Shown piece after piece: positions 13,901 through 21,053 of a DNA stretch of 24,449 nucleotides. The notes beneath the pieces are model-generated. The model was not told the DNA's origin. It made no database searches and was given only the letters and a program-made list of their open reading frames with translations. Numbering within the stretch: position 1 is the stretch's first letter; each line of letters begins with the position of its first letter. The position numbers and the translations under genes were made by a program. Source of the DNA: JACKFB01 sp041389525. GTDB taxonomy: Bacteria; Myxococcota_A; UBA9042; PHBI01; JACKFB01. The stretch covers positions 1 to 24,449 of the forward strand of contig JAWKRR010000084.1 of assembly GCA_041389525.1 (NCBI GenBank), given 5' to 3'.

Positions 13901-14668
13901 TCAGAGACTGAGCAGTCGCTGCCGGCTCCGGTGGAGCGGCGGATCGAGGAGGGCGACCGGATCGAGGCGCTGCTCGGAGAGGCGCTGGAGGCCAGCGCGC
14001 GCGGCGATGTGGCGGAGGCGGGGCGGCTGGCGCGCGAGGTGCTCGGGCTCGACGACCACTCGGTGGAGGCGCTGGAGCTCTGTGCCGACGCGGCGCGGAC
14101 CGCGGGCGATTGGGCGACTCTGAGCGGGCTGCTGGAGCGGTTGGGGGACGTGACCTTCGACGCGACGGAGACCCTGGCGCTGAGCCGCGAGCGGGCCCAC
14201 GTCATCACCCAATATATGGATGACGCGGAGGCCGCGGCCGAGGCGTGGGAGCAGGTGTTGTCCTGGCAGCCGCTGGACCCGGAGGCGACGCGCGAGCTGG
14301 TGAGCTTGGCGGAGGCGCGTGGGGACCACGGGGGGCTGGCGGCGCTGTGGGCGCGGCGGGCGGAGGCGGCGAAGTCGAGCGCGGAGGTCGCGGCGTCGCC
14401 CGAGTCGCTGTGGCGGGTGCTGGCGCGGGCGCGCACCGAGGAGGCCCGGGTGCGCTTGGGGCCGCTGAGCGACGGAGAGGGTGCGTTGGCGGCGGCGCGC
14501 GATGGCGTGGCGGTGTCGCCTGACGACCCGGAGCTGCTCGAGATGCTGGTCCGGGCGCTGGCCGCGACCAACGAGCGCGTGGAGTGCCACGAGGCGGTCG
14601 AGCGCCTGCTGCCGCACCTCATCGACGGTCCGCTGCGCGACGAGATGCTGCTTCTGCGCCGCGGGTGA
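10931..14668 (+). CDS. 1,245-residue tetratricopeptide-repeat protein with unknown N-terminal domain
   Basis: No signal peptide or membrane segment is visible, so a cytoplasmic location is likely. Residues 1 to about 265 form a beta-rich domain I do not recognise (repeated hydrophobic strands, e.g. VRVHDDVLVVAGRHG). From about 300 to 880 the protein is built of TPR/SEL-like helix pairs, with many A-x-x-x-L-x-x-x-L patterns such as DYAEAQVYLRLVLEAAPNDAEARVMLA (given here only as the position around residues 456-482). A Pro/Ala/Glu linker follows (about 930-970), then a second TPR block to the C-terminus. TPR arrays are scaffolds for protein complexes. It is convergent with the FGE-fold gene and divergent from the nucleotidyltransferase-like gene. 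The function is unknown. Confidence 0.9.
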   Translation: MPKELAHIEPGAMSLAADARAPGCALRVEDGRVCVVFSGAALPGGVSLGELVIHLPHVGFPFDFREGIEQFRQHRGVAWSVELGLDVRALAERAAAAGSSGVAVTSVRVHDDVLVVAGRHGATRFTARARVVPAPERPGEEPALLVSVYGFHVYGVASAPWPTLAGALLDLIPAGLVAERTLTTARVRAVRPALAWCLSGLGWKLPETRGLVTRGVGVQQGRIVAAFSTRDVAHGEVVTLESVADGGARGAFARFVEDLELKRHHPQVDELLAAGALRDAVSEIYRAMDGSPRPGFLAERLVGIAVTQPVLHDEAERVCRALLEVASDDPVALAGLAALSMAQGRPEAAATWLARLGGRFRGAADRDDAVAVDLTIADQLGATDPIEARAALERVLARSPDHEEALSALVPLVERADGPAAVVALHKRLLFSARSPDRARQAGLRLAHEALGRQDYAEAQVYLRLVLEAAPNDAEARVMLATVELEAGRPDEAARILEHALKVAVASEPSQVGAVAQRLAAVLLDACGEPGRARRVLWSAVDAASFDDAEATALAHLALSAGDGPLALRFASQVAPDAPERAQAGCVAARAALMAGDRNQGLEHALGVLEAVPGHEAALALVEEAAAGAEVRERLLFRMRRAAGAVSEPAARARLHRAVARLYESLDLHADAIGPYEVSLDAEPDREAAQAVAHRLLALYGRFGMWPRHQELCERLLATAAGALDRVPLLVRQARAALEELGDAAAARRMLDEAVELSPRRVDAQRLLAEALRVEEDSAALVAVLRRLEALEPGELERGKVALELAGLALQAGAPGEARAVLGRLPAVVATTQAAQLLRERAGLPGQGRPPISGGLARADHAPPLEPRAEVVVTRESPSAAYARALGLADRGELAAARDLLAAIVEADPGQVPARELLRLLTEASQQRVAPPPTAEPPAAPARAFVAAEPPAAEPAAAEPPAVESRVAAALGGALAGLDLDEASQPEIGGSETEQSLPAPVERRIEEGDRIEALLGEALEASARGDVAEAGRLAREVLGLDDHSVEALELCADAARTAGDWATLSGLLERLGDVTFDATETLALSRERAHVITQYMDDAEAAAEAWEQVLSWQPLDPEATRELVSLAEARGDHGGLAALWARRAEAAKSSAEVAASPESLWRVLARARTEEARVRLGPLSDGEGALAAARDGVAVSPDDPELLEMLVRALAATNERVECHEAVERLLPHLIDGPLRDEMLLLRRG

Positions 14669-14700
14669 ACCCCCGAGCGCCGTCAAATCCCTCGGCGGCG

Positions 14701-16767
14701 TCAGGGTTTTTCGGGGTCCGGGGGGCGGGTCATCGCCAGGCGGAACCCGACGCTGCTCTTGCGGTCCCAGGGGCCGAGCTGCGCCCGCGCGGAGCTGCGG
14801 CAGGCCGCGGCGCCGCTGGCCCAGCTGCCGCCGCGTGCGGCCCGCGAGGCGCCTTCGCCTTGGCCGACCGGGTCGACCTGCTCGGGCGGACCGGCGGCGT
14901 CGTAGGCGTCGAAGCACCACTCCCAGACGTTGCCGTGCATGTCGTGAAAGCCCCACGGGTTCGGGGGGAAGCTGCCCACGGGGGTCGACGCCGGGCCGTG
15001 GCGCCGCTCGAAGTTCGCCTGGGTCGGCGCCAAGCTGTCGCCGGTCGCGTACGCGGTCGTGGTGCCCGCGCGGCACGCCAGCTCCCACTCGGCCTCGGTG
15101 GGCAGTCGGTAGCCCGGCCCCGTCGGGTCCAGCCAGCGCGCCTCGCCCGTCAGCAGGTGGTAGGCCTCGGGCAGCCCCTCCAGCAGCGACAGGGCGTTGC
15201 AAAACCGGACCGCGTCGAACCAGGAGACCTGCTCCACGGGGCGGTCTGGGCCGACGAAGAACGAGACCGGCTCGCCCAAGACGGCCTGCCACTGGGCCTG
15301 GGTCACCGGCGTCTCGCCCAGAAAGAAGCCGCGCGAGATGATGACCTCGCGGCGGCCCTCGTCGTCGGCGCGGCCCTCCTCGTCTGCGAGGCTTCCCATC
15401 ACGTAGCTGGTGGGCTCGACGGCCAGCATGACGATGCCGGCCACGACGCCTTCTTCTTGGCTGCCGACCACGGTCTCGCGGCGCAAGACGCGGCGCTGGA
15501 CCCGGCGCATGTGGACGATCTCGCGGGTGTTCACGACCCAGCCGGTCTGCTCCTTTGTGAAGATGGTGGCCGGCTTCACGACGACCTTCTCACGGTAGCG
15601 CTCGTGGGAGCGGAAGGGCTCGTCGACCTCGATGACGCCGCCGTCCCCGACGCGGGAGCGCGCGCGCCGCCGCGTGGTGGGCGGGGGCGGCGCGGTGAGC
15701 CGCTCGTGCAGCTCGGCGCGCTCGCCCAACGCGAAGAGCACGTCGTAGACCGGCCAGCCCTGGCCCTTCTCCAGGTACGCCTCGAGGAGCGCCAGCTCGC
15801 CCTCGTCGACCTGCGCGTGGCCGCGACTCAGCTCCAGCGTCGCCGCCACCATCGGGCGGGTTTGCTGCCAGAGGTCGTGCGCCAGCGCAGCCAGGGTCGC
15901 GGCGACGGCGTCCACGCCGCCGAAGCGCTCCGCGTCGCCCATGGCTCGAAGCGCGTAACCGCGGTCGCGCATCACCGCCTCGCCGAGCGCGATCGAGGCC
16001 TGCTCCTCGTCAAGGAGGTCGGCGTGAGCCAGCGCCTCGAGGTAGAGCGCTTCAGGCAGCAGCGGGCCCAGGTCACGGGCCGCCGCCAGCCGCTCCAGCG
16101 CCTGACCGGGCAGGTCCTGGCGCAGGCAGGCGAACGCGGCGGCGGCCAGGGCCTGAGCGGCCAACTCGGGGCGGGCCACCTCGGCGAACTTGGCGGCCTT
16201 GGCGAAGGCCTTGTCCGCGGTCGCCAGCTCGATGAGGGCCGCCTGTCCGCCGGCGAACCCCAGGCGGAGCAGGCCCAGCAGGAAGCAGAAGCGCCACTCG
16301 GCCATCTGGCCCAGGACCTCGCCCTTGATGGCCATCCCGTGGCGAAGCTCGGCGAACGCGACCAGGAAGGCGCCGGCTTCGAAGGCGCCGCGGGCGGACT
16401 CGAAGTGCGCGAAGGCGCGGACCTGCCCGGGCGTCAGCTCGGAGCCGAGCTCGCCGGCGAGGCTGTCGCTCAACGCTCGGGTCGCGACGAGGCCGCCCGC
16501 GAGCTCCCAGCAGGTGCGCGCGCTCCACCCCCACAACCCGGCGGCGTCGGGGCGAAGCGGATAGGACGCCTGCTCGCTGCCGTCGGCGAAGGTGTTGAAC
16601 TCGAAGCCTTCGTACTCGAGGGTCGCGCGGGCGACGACGTGGCGCAGGTCGCTGACCGGCGCGGCGAGGGCGACCCGGGCGGCGTCGACGGGCGTGGCGG
16701 GGGCGGGTCCGTCGAGGAAAGACCCCTCGGCCAGCCAACGCTTCCAACGCTCGTCTGCCTCGTTCAG
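14701..16767 (-). CDS. FGE-sulfatase-fold (SUMF1-type) protein with N-terminal helical domain
   Basis: Residues from about 445 to the end form a formylglycine-generating-enzyme-fold domain: VEPTSYVMGS, ETPVTQAQWQAVLGEPVSFF, PVEQVSWFDAVRFCNALS, YRLPTEAEWELACRAG, NPWGFHDMHGNVWEWC and RGGSWASGAAAC...VGFRLA. In true FGE two cysteines five residues apart bind copper; here the first is Ser and only the second remains, so sulfatase activation is unlikely. The first 400 residues are Ala/Leu-rich helices, possibly TPR-like, followed by a basic Pro/Arg linker. The start is uncertain. GTG 16917 would run 77 nt into the thioesterase gene with shadow-like composition and no SD, whereas CTG 16767 has GAGGAG 6 nt upstream and is preferred. 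I cannot assign a substrate. Confidence 0.85.
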   Translation of the reverse strand: MNEADERWKRWLAEGSFLDGPAPATPVDAARVALAAPVSDLRHVVARATLEYEGFEFNTFADGSEQASYPLRPDAAGLWGWSARTCWELAGGLVATRALSDSLAGELGSELTPGQVRAFAHFESARGAFEAGAFLVAFAELRHGMAIKGEVLGQMAEWRFCFLLGLLRLGFAGGQAALIELATADKAFAKAAKFAEVARPELAAQALAAAAFACLRQDLPGQALERLAAARDLGPLLPEALYLEALAHADLLDEEQASIALGEAVMRDRGYALRAMGDAERFGGVDAVAATLAALAHDLWQQTRPMVAATLELSRGHAQVDEGELALLEAYLEKGQGWPVYDVLFALGERAELHERLTAPPPPTTRRRARSRVGDGGVIEVDEPFRSHERYREKVVVKPATIFTKEQTGWVVNTREIVHMRRVQRRVLRRETVVGSQEEGVVAGIVMLAVEPTSYVMGSLADEEGRADDEGRREVIISRGFFLGETPVTQAQWQAVLGEPVSFFVGPDRPVEQVSWFDAVRFCNALSLLEGLPEAYHLLTGEARWLDPTGPGYRLPTEAEWELACRAGTTTAYATGDSLAPTQANFERRHGPASTPVGSFPPNPWGFHDMHGNVWEWCFDAYDAAGPPEQVDPVGQGEGASRAARGGSWASGAAACRSSARAQLGPWDRKSSVGFRLAMTRPPDPEKP

Positions 16768-16840
16768 CGCGATCTCCTCGGCGAAATCCGCCCCCAGGAG
16801 GGGCGAGCGCGCTGAGTATGCACCAAAGCGGCCCCCGCGC

Positions 16841-17608
16841 TCAGCGAGAACCCGCCGAGGGCGCGGCCGGCTGCACTTCCGCGCGAAACGCCAGGGTGCG
16901 GCTCTCCCCCACGACACCGGACACGTGCACGACGCCGCCAGCGCCCGCCCAGACGGAGAGCTCGACGACCTCGCCGACGAGGCACTCGTGGACGTACTCG
17001 ATCGCCAGCTTCTGCGGCGGACGCAGCGGCCCGGCCGGCCCCAGCGCGTCGGCGGCGACGGCGGCGGCCCGCGCGTCCTCGATCCAGTCGGCGTATCGCG
17101 CGTGATTGGCGTGCTGCAGGACGTCGGTGTCGCTGTAGCGCACGACGGTCTGGCAGCGAAACGCGGCTGCGGGCGGTGCCTCCTCGCCAAGCCGCTGATG
17201 CACCAGCCCGCGGGCACTCACCAGGTCGCGCACGCTCTCGGGAAGCGCCGCCGGCCGCCCCGCCGCGTCGATGCTCACGCCTACGACCGTCGCGGTCGCG
17301 ACCTCCTCGCCGCTGGCCTCGTCGACCACCCGCTGCCCCATGGTCAGGCTGGTGCGACCCACCGCCTCCAACCACAGCGAGACGCGCAGCCGCTCGGCCC
17401 GGCCCAGGGGCCGCCCCATCGTCACCTGCTGCGCGCGCACCACCATGCGCCGCCCCCCCGAGAAGAGGCCCGCCATGCCGGCCGTGCTGTCGTACCCAGC
17501 CTCCCAGCGCGTGTGCTCCAAGTAGCGCAACAGCACCGCCGCCGGAATGCGCCCGTAGCGGTCCAGCTCATAGGCGCGCGTCGTGATTTCGCGTTCCAGC
17601 ATCGCCAT
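16841..17608 (-). CDS. Acyl-ACP thioesterase, double hotdog fold
   Basis: The 255-residue protein has two hotdog domains, as in FatA/FatB and bacterial acyl-ACP thioesterases. The N-terminal one includes YELDRYGRIPAAVLLRYLEH (13-32) with the helix-first hotdog signature. The C-terminal one includes YSDTDVLQHANHARYADWIE (158-177), matching the catalytic Asp-x-Asn/Gln-His-x-Asn region of the family. It should release fatty acids from acyl-ACP in the cytosol; the chain length is not predictable. The ATG at 17608 is supported by GGTGAG a few bases upstream, and ATG 17602 is an alternative. It may be cotranscribed with the FGE-fold gene downstream and has a plausible own promoter at 17694-17665. 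Confidence 0.88.
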   Translation of the reverse strand: MAMLEREITTRAYELDRYGRIPAAVLLRYLEHTRWEAGYDSTAGMAGLFSGGRRMVVRAQQVTMGRPLGRAERLRVSLWLEAVGRTSLTMGQRVVDEASGEEVATATVVGVSIDAAGRPAALPESVRDLVSARGLVHQRLGEEAPPAAAFRCQTVVRYSDTDVLQHANHARYADWIEDARAAAVAADALGPAGPLRPPQKLAIEYVHECLVGEVVELSVWAGAGGVVHVSGVVGESRTLAFRAEVQPAAPSAGSR

Positions 17609-17664
17609 CGAACTCACCCCATCCGCCTGATGTCCCGCAGCGCGCCTGCGCCACCAGCCGCGCG

Positions 17665-17694
17665 AACAAAGCCGCCCCCGCTGTGGGCTGTCAA
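17665..17694 (-). promoter_or_regulatory. Putative promoter of the thioesterase gene
   Basis: On the minus strand a perfect TTGACA (17694-17689) is followed by an 18-bp spacer and a poor -10, TTTGTT (17670-17665), leaving a leader of about 50 nt before ATG 17608. The decamer TTGACAGCCC is identical to the -35 region of the tRNA-Gly promoter at 239-230. Confidence 0.45.
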
Positions 17695-17716
17695 CATCCA
17701 ACCGCACGCGCGAGAA

Positions 17717-17950
17717 GGGCAATCGCGCGTGAGGCGGCGCGTGATTCGGGGCGTCGTCGCGCGCGATTGCCCGCTATCAGCGGTCAGCGGTCAGCGGTCA
17801 GCGCTCAGCCCATCGATACAGTCCGAGCGCGCTGGCGAGACCTCGCGCGCGCCTCGGGGCCGCGAAGCTGATAGCTACGGGCTGAAAGCTGATAGCGGGC
17901 AATCGCGGCTCTGAGCCTGCTGATACGTACAGGCCTCGACGCGATTGCCC
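17717..17950. repeat. Cluster of four GGGCAATCGCG inverted and direct repeats
   Basis: The 396-bp gap between the thioesterase and TMTC-like genes has no coding sequence I can support. It holds four copies of an 11-bp word: GGGCAATCGCG at 17717-17727 and 17897-17907, and its reverse complement CGCGATTGCCC at 17762-17772 and 17940-17950. The first pair extends to 13-bp arms (17717-17729 with 17760-17772) around a 30-nt loop. The alternating orientation allows several competing hairpins. No transposase or target-site duplication is evident. Confidence 0.85.
17762..17907. repeat. 146-bp symmetrical element: 20-bp inverted ends around antiparallel heptamer arrays
   Basis: The ends, CGCGATTGCCCGCTATCAGC (17762-17781) and its exact reverse complement (17888-17907), form 20-bp inverted repeats. 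Just inside the left end lie five heptamers of the form NTCAGCG (17776-17810; the middle three are GTCAGCG). Just inside the right end lie five heptamers of the opposite sense, AGCTGAT-like (17866-17900). The 55-nt centre (17811-17865) is rich in alternating CG. Each array is 35 bp, so the element is nearly mirror-symmetric and could fold into one long hairpin. It resembles a MITE or REP-type element; no mobility gene is nearby. Confidence 0.8.
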
Positions 17951-18004
17951 ACGCTTGCGCCGCCGGGCGGCTCGCGCGAGCATCCGCCTGGGCGCTGAGG
18001 CACG

Positions 18005-19912
18005 GTGGAGGGCGGGTTGGGTCGGATTCGATGGCAGCAGGTGGTCATCCTGTGCGTACCGGTGCTGGCCGCGCTCGCGCTCTATGCCGACGTGACCGAC
18101 GCGGGATTCGCCTTCGACGACCCTATCGCTGTCATCGGCAACCCCCTTGTCGACGGGACGGCCCCGTTCAGCGACGTCATCACCACGAACTTCTGGGGTG
18201 ACCGCCCCGGCTTCGAGCACCTCGCGAGCTGGCGCCCGCTGACCGTCGCCAGCCTCCGCCTCGACCACTTCCTCGGCGACGGCGCCGCGGCCACCTTCCA
18301 CACCACCAACCTGCTCCTCCATGCCCTCGTCGTCCTCGCGGCCGGCCTGCTCTTCCTCCGCCTCGCCGTCCCGGTCGCCGCCGCCGCCGCCGGCATGATG
18401 GTCATCGCCGTCCACCCCCTCTTCGGAGAGGCCGTCGCGTCCATCGTCGGCCGCGGCGACCTCCTGGCCGCCCTCCTCGGGCTGCTCGGCCTCCGCGCCC
18501 TCGTCGGCGGCCAGTTCCGCGGCGTCGTGGCCCTCGGGCTGGCGCTGCTCGCCAAGGAGTCCGCGGTCATCTTCCTGCTGCCCGCGTTCATCCTGGCGCT
18601 GCAGGACCGCGACCGTCAGGCCGCCGTGCTCCTCCTCTTCGCCGCCGGCATCTGGTACGGCGCCCGCGTCGCCGTCGTCGGTGGCCTCGGCGGCGTCGTC
18701 ACCCCCATCGACAACCAGCTCGCCGGCCTCGATTTCTCCGAGCGTTTGCCTGGCGCCCTGGGCGTCGTCGGCCGCTACCTCGGCCACTGGCTCGTCCCCA
18801 CCGCCATCGCCGCCGACCACGGGCCCGCGGTCGACCTCGCCGGCCCCCAGAACGCCTTCGCCATCATCGGCGCCGCCGGCTCCGTCGCCCTCATCGGCGC
18901 CACCATCGCCGCCCTGCGCCACCGCCAACTCCTGATCGTGCTGGGCCTCCTCATCGCCCTCGTCGGCCTGGCCTTGCTGTCGAACATCGCCTTCATCCTG
19001 CCCACGCCCTTCGCCGGCCGCCTCGCCTACGCCCCCGCCGTCGGCCTCGCCCTCGCCCTGGGCGGTGCCTTCGCCGGCCGCCTCGGCACCATGCGCTACC
19101 CCGCGCTCTTCATCGTCGGCGCCTGGCTGGGCATCGGCACCCTCGCCACCCGCGCCGAGGTCCGCGCCTGGCAAGACGACGCCTCGCTCTTCAGCGCCGC
19201 CGTCGACGCCGAGCCCCGCAGCGCCCGCTCGCGCTCAAACCTCGCCCGCCAGGCGCTGGAGGCAGGCCAGCCCGAGATCGCCCTGGCGCACCTCGAGGCC
19301 GCCCGCCTCGTCGCCCCACACCACCCGCTGGTCCTCACGAACCTCGCCGTGGCCCTCGAGCGCACCGGCCAGCAAGCCGAGGCCTGGCGCGTCGCCCAAG
19401 CCGCCGTCTCCGCCGAGGTCCGCCCCGGCAACGCCCGCGGGAACCTCTGCGCCCTGGCCCTCGCCCGCCCCGACGTCGACGACGCCCTGGTGGTCGTGAC
19501 CTGCGAGAACGCAGTCCGCGCCTTGCCGGACGCCCCCGAACCCCTCACCAACCTCGGCCGCGCCCTGGCCCGCGCCAAGCGCGACGCCGACGCCGAGTCC
19601 GTCTTCGCCCAGGCCCGCGCGCGCTTCCCGGACAACGCCTTCGTCCTCGGCCACGTCACGGGGTTTCTCGCCAGCCGCGGCCGCTTCGACGACGCCGTCG
19701 CCACCCAGCGCCAGCTCGTCGCCATGGCCCCCGCCGATGCGGAGCGCCGTCGCAACCTCGTCGCGTTGCTGCTCTCGAGCGGCGGCAACCTCAAGGCGGC
19801 CGGCGAGTCCCGCGCTGCGTGCGCCCGCGGCGAGGAGGCGCGCTCGCTGGTGCCGGGCGTGCAAGCCGTGCAGCAGCGCGCCGCGTTTCTGTGCGCTTCC
19901 CCCCATCCCTAG
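18005..19912 (+). CDS. TMTC-like multispanning membrane protein with C-terminal TPR domain
   Basis: The 635-residue protein has about ten hydrophobic segments (residues 11-385) and a soluble TPR region (about 395-600). The first luminal/periplasmic loop carries the motifs of eukaryotic TMTC O-mannosyltransferases and bacterial relatives: AFDDP (36-40, acidic DD pair of the GT-C fold), FWG (63-65), WRPLT (76-80), FHTTNLLLHA (98-107), HPLFGEAVASIVGRGDLL (137-154) and LAKES (182-186). GT-C enzymes take sugars from polyprenyl phosphate on the outer face of the inner membrane. Glycosylation of an envelope protein is a reasonable inference, with no acceptor known. I kept GTG 18005; TTG 18017, preceded by GGAGG, would remove four residues. 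No promoter was recognised, and the repeat element lies directly upstream. Confidence 0.88.
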   Translation: MEGGLGRIRWQQVVILCVPVLAALALYADVTDAGFAFDDPIAVIGNPLVDGTAPFSDVITTNFWGDRPGFEHLASWRPLTVASLRLDHFLGDGAAATFHTTNLLLHALVVLAAGLLFLRLAVPVAAAAAGMMVIAVHPLFGEAVASIVGRGDLLAALLGLLGLRALVGGQFRGVVALGLALLAKESAVIFLLPAFILALQDRDRQAAVLLLFAAGIWYGARVAVVGGLGGVVTPIDNQLAGLDFSERLPGALGVVGRYLGHWLVPTAIAADHGPAVDLAGPQNAFAIIGAAGSVALIGATIAALRHRQLLIVLGLLIALVGLALLSNIAFILPTPFAGRLAYAPAVGLALALGGAFAGRLGTMRYPALFIVGAWLGIGTLATRAEVRAWQDDASLFSAAVDAEPRSARSRSNLARQALEAGQPEIALAHLEAARLVAPHHPLVLTNLAVALERTGQQAEAWRVAQAAVSAEVRPGNARGNLCALALARPDVDDALVVVTCENAVRALPDAPEPLTNLGRALARAKRDADAESVFAQARARFPDNAFVLGHVTGFLASRGRFDDAVATQRQLVAMAPADAERRRNLVALLLSSGGNLKAAGESRAACARGEEARSLVPGVQAVQQRAAFLCASPHP

Positions 19913-20028
19913 CCCGCGCCTTCGCTTTCCGTTCAAGGGAGCGGTGCCCGGGGCCGATGAGGGAGAGGCAGGCGCGCCACCCCCAAACTTGGCGCTCCTG
20001 CGTTACCCCCAGCAGCAGCAGGTAGGCG

Positions 20029-20235
20029 ATGAATGGAGAACGGAAGGGCGCCCGTGCGTCCCAAGCGAGCGTCGTGTCCTCCGGGTCCACCGAGCCCGCG
20101 CCCATGGGGCCGGTGACTCGGAGGGCGATGCGAGTGCGCGAGGCCATCGCGGAGGGTCGCTACCACCGGGACCCGAAGGCGGTCGCAGAGGCCTTTGTGA
20201 TTCGAGAGTTCTTTGACCTTGAGGTGCCGAACTGA
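20029..20235 (+). CDS. Small FlgM-like (anti-sigma-28) protein
   Basis: This 68-residue protein ends in a region like the C-terminal helix of FlgM: RVREAIAEGRYHRDPKAVAE (about 35-54) matches the family pattern of an I-x-x-G-x-Y turn followed by D/P-x-x-x-A. FlgM binds and inactivates the flagellar sigma factor FliA. The N-terminal 30 residues are low-complexity and would be disordered, as in FlgM. The ATG at 20029 has GGTAGG a few bases upstream. It is the only plausible gene between the TMTC-like and GAF genes. No flagellar gene is in the window, so its partner may be another sigma factor. The assignment rests on one short motif. Confidence 0.55.
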   Translation: MNGERKGARASQASVVSSGSTEPAPMGPVTRRAMRVREAIAEGRYHRDPKAVAEAFVIREFFDLEVPN

Positions 20236-20264
20236 GGACGCAAAGGCGCCAGCGAGGCGCGGGA

Positions 20265-20312
20265 CCGCTGGGGTATCGACGCCCAGCGGGCCTGCGCCTC
20301 ACAAGCGCAGGC
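20265..20312. terminator. Two back-to-back hairpins between convergent genes
   Basis: CCGCTGGG/CCCAGCGG (20265-20272 with 20282-20289, 9-nt loop) is followed without a gap by GCCTGCGC/GCGCAGGC (20290-20297 with 20305-20312, 7-nt loop). Both stems are perfect 8-mers. They sit between the FlgM-like stop (20235) and the GAF stop (20322), as expected for a bidirectional terminator. No T tract is present on either side. Confidence 0.5.
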
Positions 20313-20321
20313 GAACGCGAG

Positions 20322-20855
20322 CTACCCGCGCAGGCCCAGGGCCAAGATGCTGGCGATCTCACGCAGCAGCGCGATGTCGTCGGCGCGAAACGGGTGTGAC
20401 CTGCGCGTGTTGACCTCGAGCGTGCCCAGCAGCTGCCCGTTGGCGATCGGGACGACGACGCCGTTTCGCGGCGCCGGCAGCAGCGAGGTGGCCTTCTCGT
20501 GCTTCGGGGCTTCGCCGAAGTAGATGGTCTCGCCGCCCGCCAAGGCTTGGCGCAGGTAGCGGTCGCCTTTGCCCACGCGCGAGGTCGGCTCGTTGCGGCT
20601 GAGGCCCACGGCGGCGAGCACGAGCAGGCTGTCGTCGCCCGACGCGCGCGTCACCAGCGCACCGTCCGCCGAGGTCAGATTGCGTGACCAGCGCGCGGCC
20701 GCCAGGGCCGCCGTCTCCACCGCGTCGCCGGCGCTCACGATGCCGACGAGCTCGCGATACATCTCGAGCACCCGCTCCGAGCGCGCGCGCACGTTTCCGT
20801 CTTCCACGCGACGACGCGGCCTCGCGGCCTCCATGACTCGAGCCAACAGCTCCAT
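20322..20855 (-). CDS. GAF-domain protein
   Basis: The 177-residue protein is almost entirely one GAF domain (about 30-172). An N-terminal helix with ERVLEMYRELVGIVS leads into the core strands DGALVTRAS, LLVLAAVGLS, a helix, and the characteristic GVVVPIANGQLLGTLEVNT (132-150) before RADDIALLREIASILALGL. GAF domains bind small ligands or act as dimerising sensors in signalling; no output domain is attached, so it would act through a partner. The start at ATG 20855 is clear because GGGAGG lies 6 nt upstream. Much longer readings upstream run through the divergent intergenic region and into mod, and are not credible. The 198-bp gap to mod shows no convincing promoter. Confidence 0.88.
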   Translation of the reverse strand: MELLARVMEAARPRRRVEDGNVRARSERVLEMYRELVGIVSAGDAVETAALAAARWSRNLTSADGALVTRASGDDSLLVLAAVGLSRNEPTSRVGKGDRYLRQALAGGETIYFGEAPKHEKATSLLPAPRNGVVVPIANGQLLGTLEVNTRRSHPFRADDIALLREIASILALGLRG

Positions 20856-21053
20856 CAGGAACCTCCCTACCGCTCGCGCGGCGCACCAAGGATCCCATCG
20901 GCCCTCCGCCGAATCGACTTGAGTCTTTTTTCGCACGCCCGCGTCGTTTTGTTCCAGGCCGCGTCCTTGCTGGGTCCGCTCGCTTCGGTGAACGCAGGTC
21001 CTCGCGCCCGTGGTAGCGTTTTCGGGAGCGCGCCCCCCGACCGGACCCGACCG

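Noticed and set aside
14678..14711. Terminator between the TPR and FGE-fold genes (CGCCG/CGGCG stem with a later T run)
   Set aside because: The stem is only 5 bp with a 10-nt loop and the T run begins 9 nt after it; too weak to call.
14701..16767. FGE-fold protein as a genuine formylglycine-generating enzyme
   Set aside because: The first copper-site cysteine is Ser, and no sulfatase gene is nearby.
14584..16815. 743-codon plus-strand ORF
   Set aside because: It is the antisense shadow of the FGE-fold gene; composition is Arg/Gly/Ala/Leu-rich without domains, while the opposite strand has clear motifs.
17776..17900. Heptamer arrays as a CRISPR array
   Set aside because: The units are 7 bp, contiguous without spacers, and in opposite orientations; no cas gene is present.
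20919..21053. N-terminal extension of mod from TTG 20919
   Set aside because: No SD, unconserved-looking residues, and it would run through the divergent intergenic region; ATG 21054 gives the usual Mod length.
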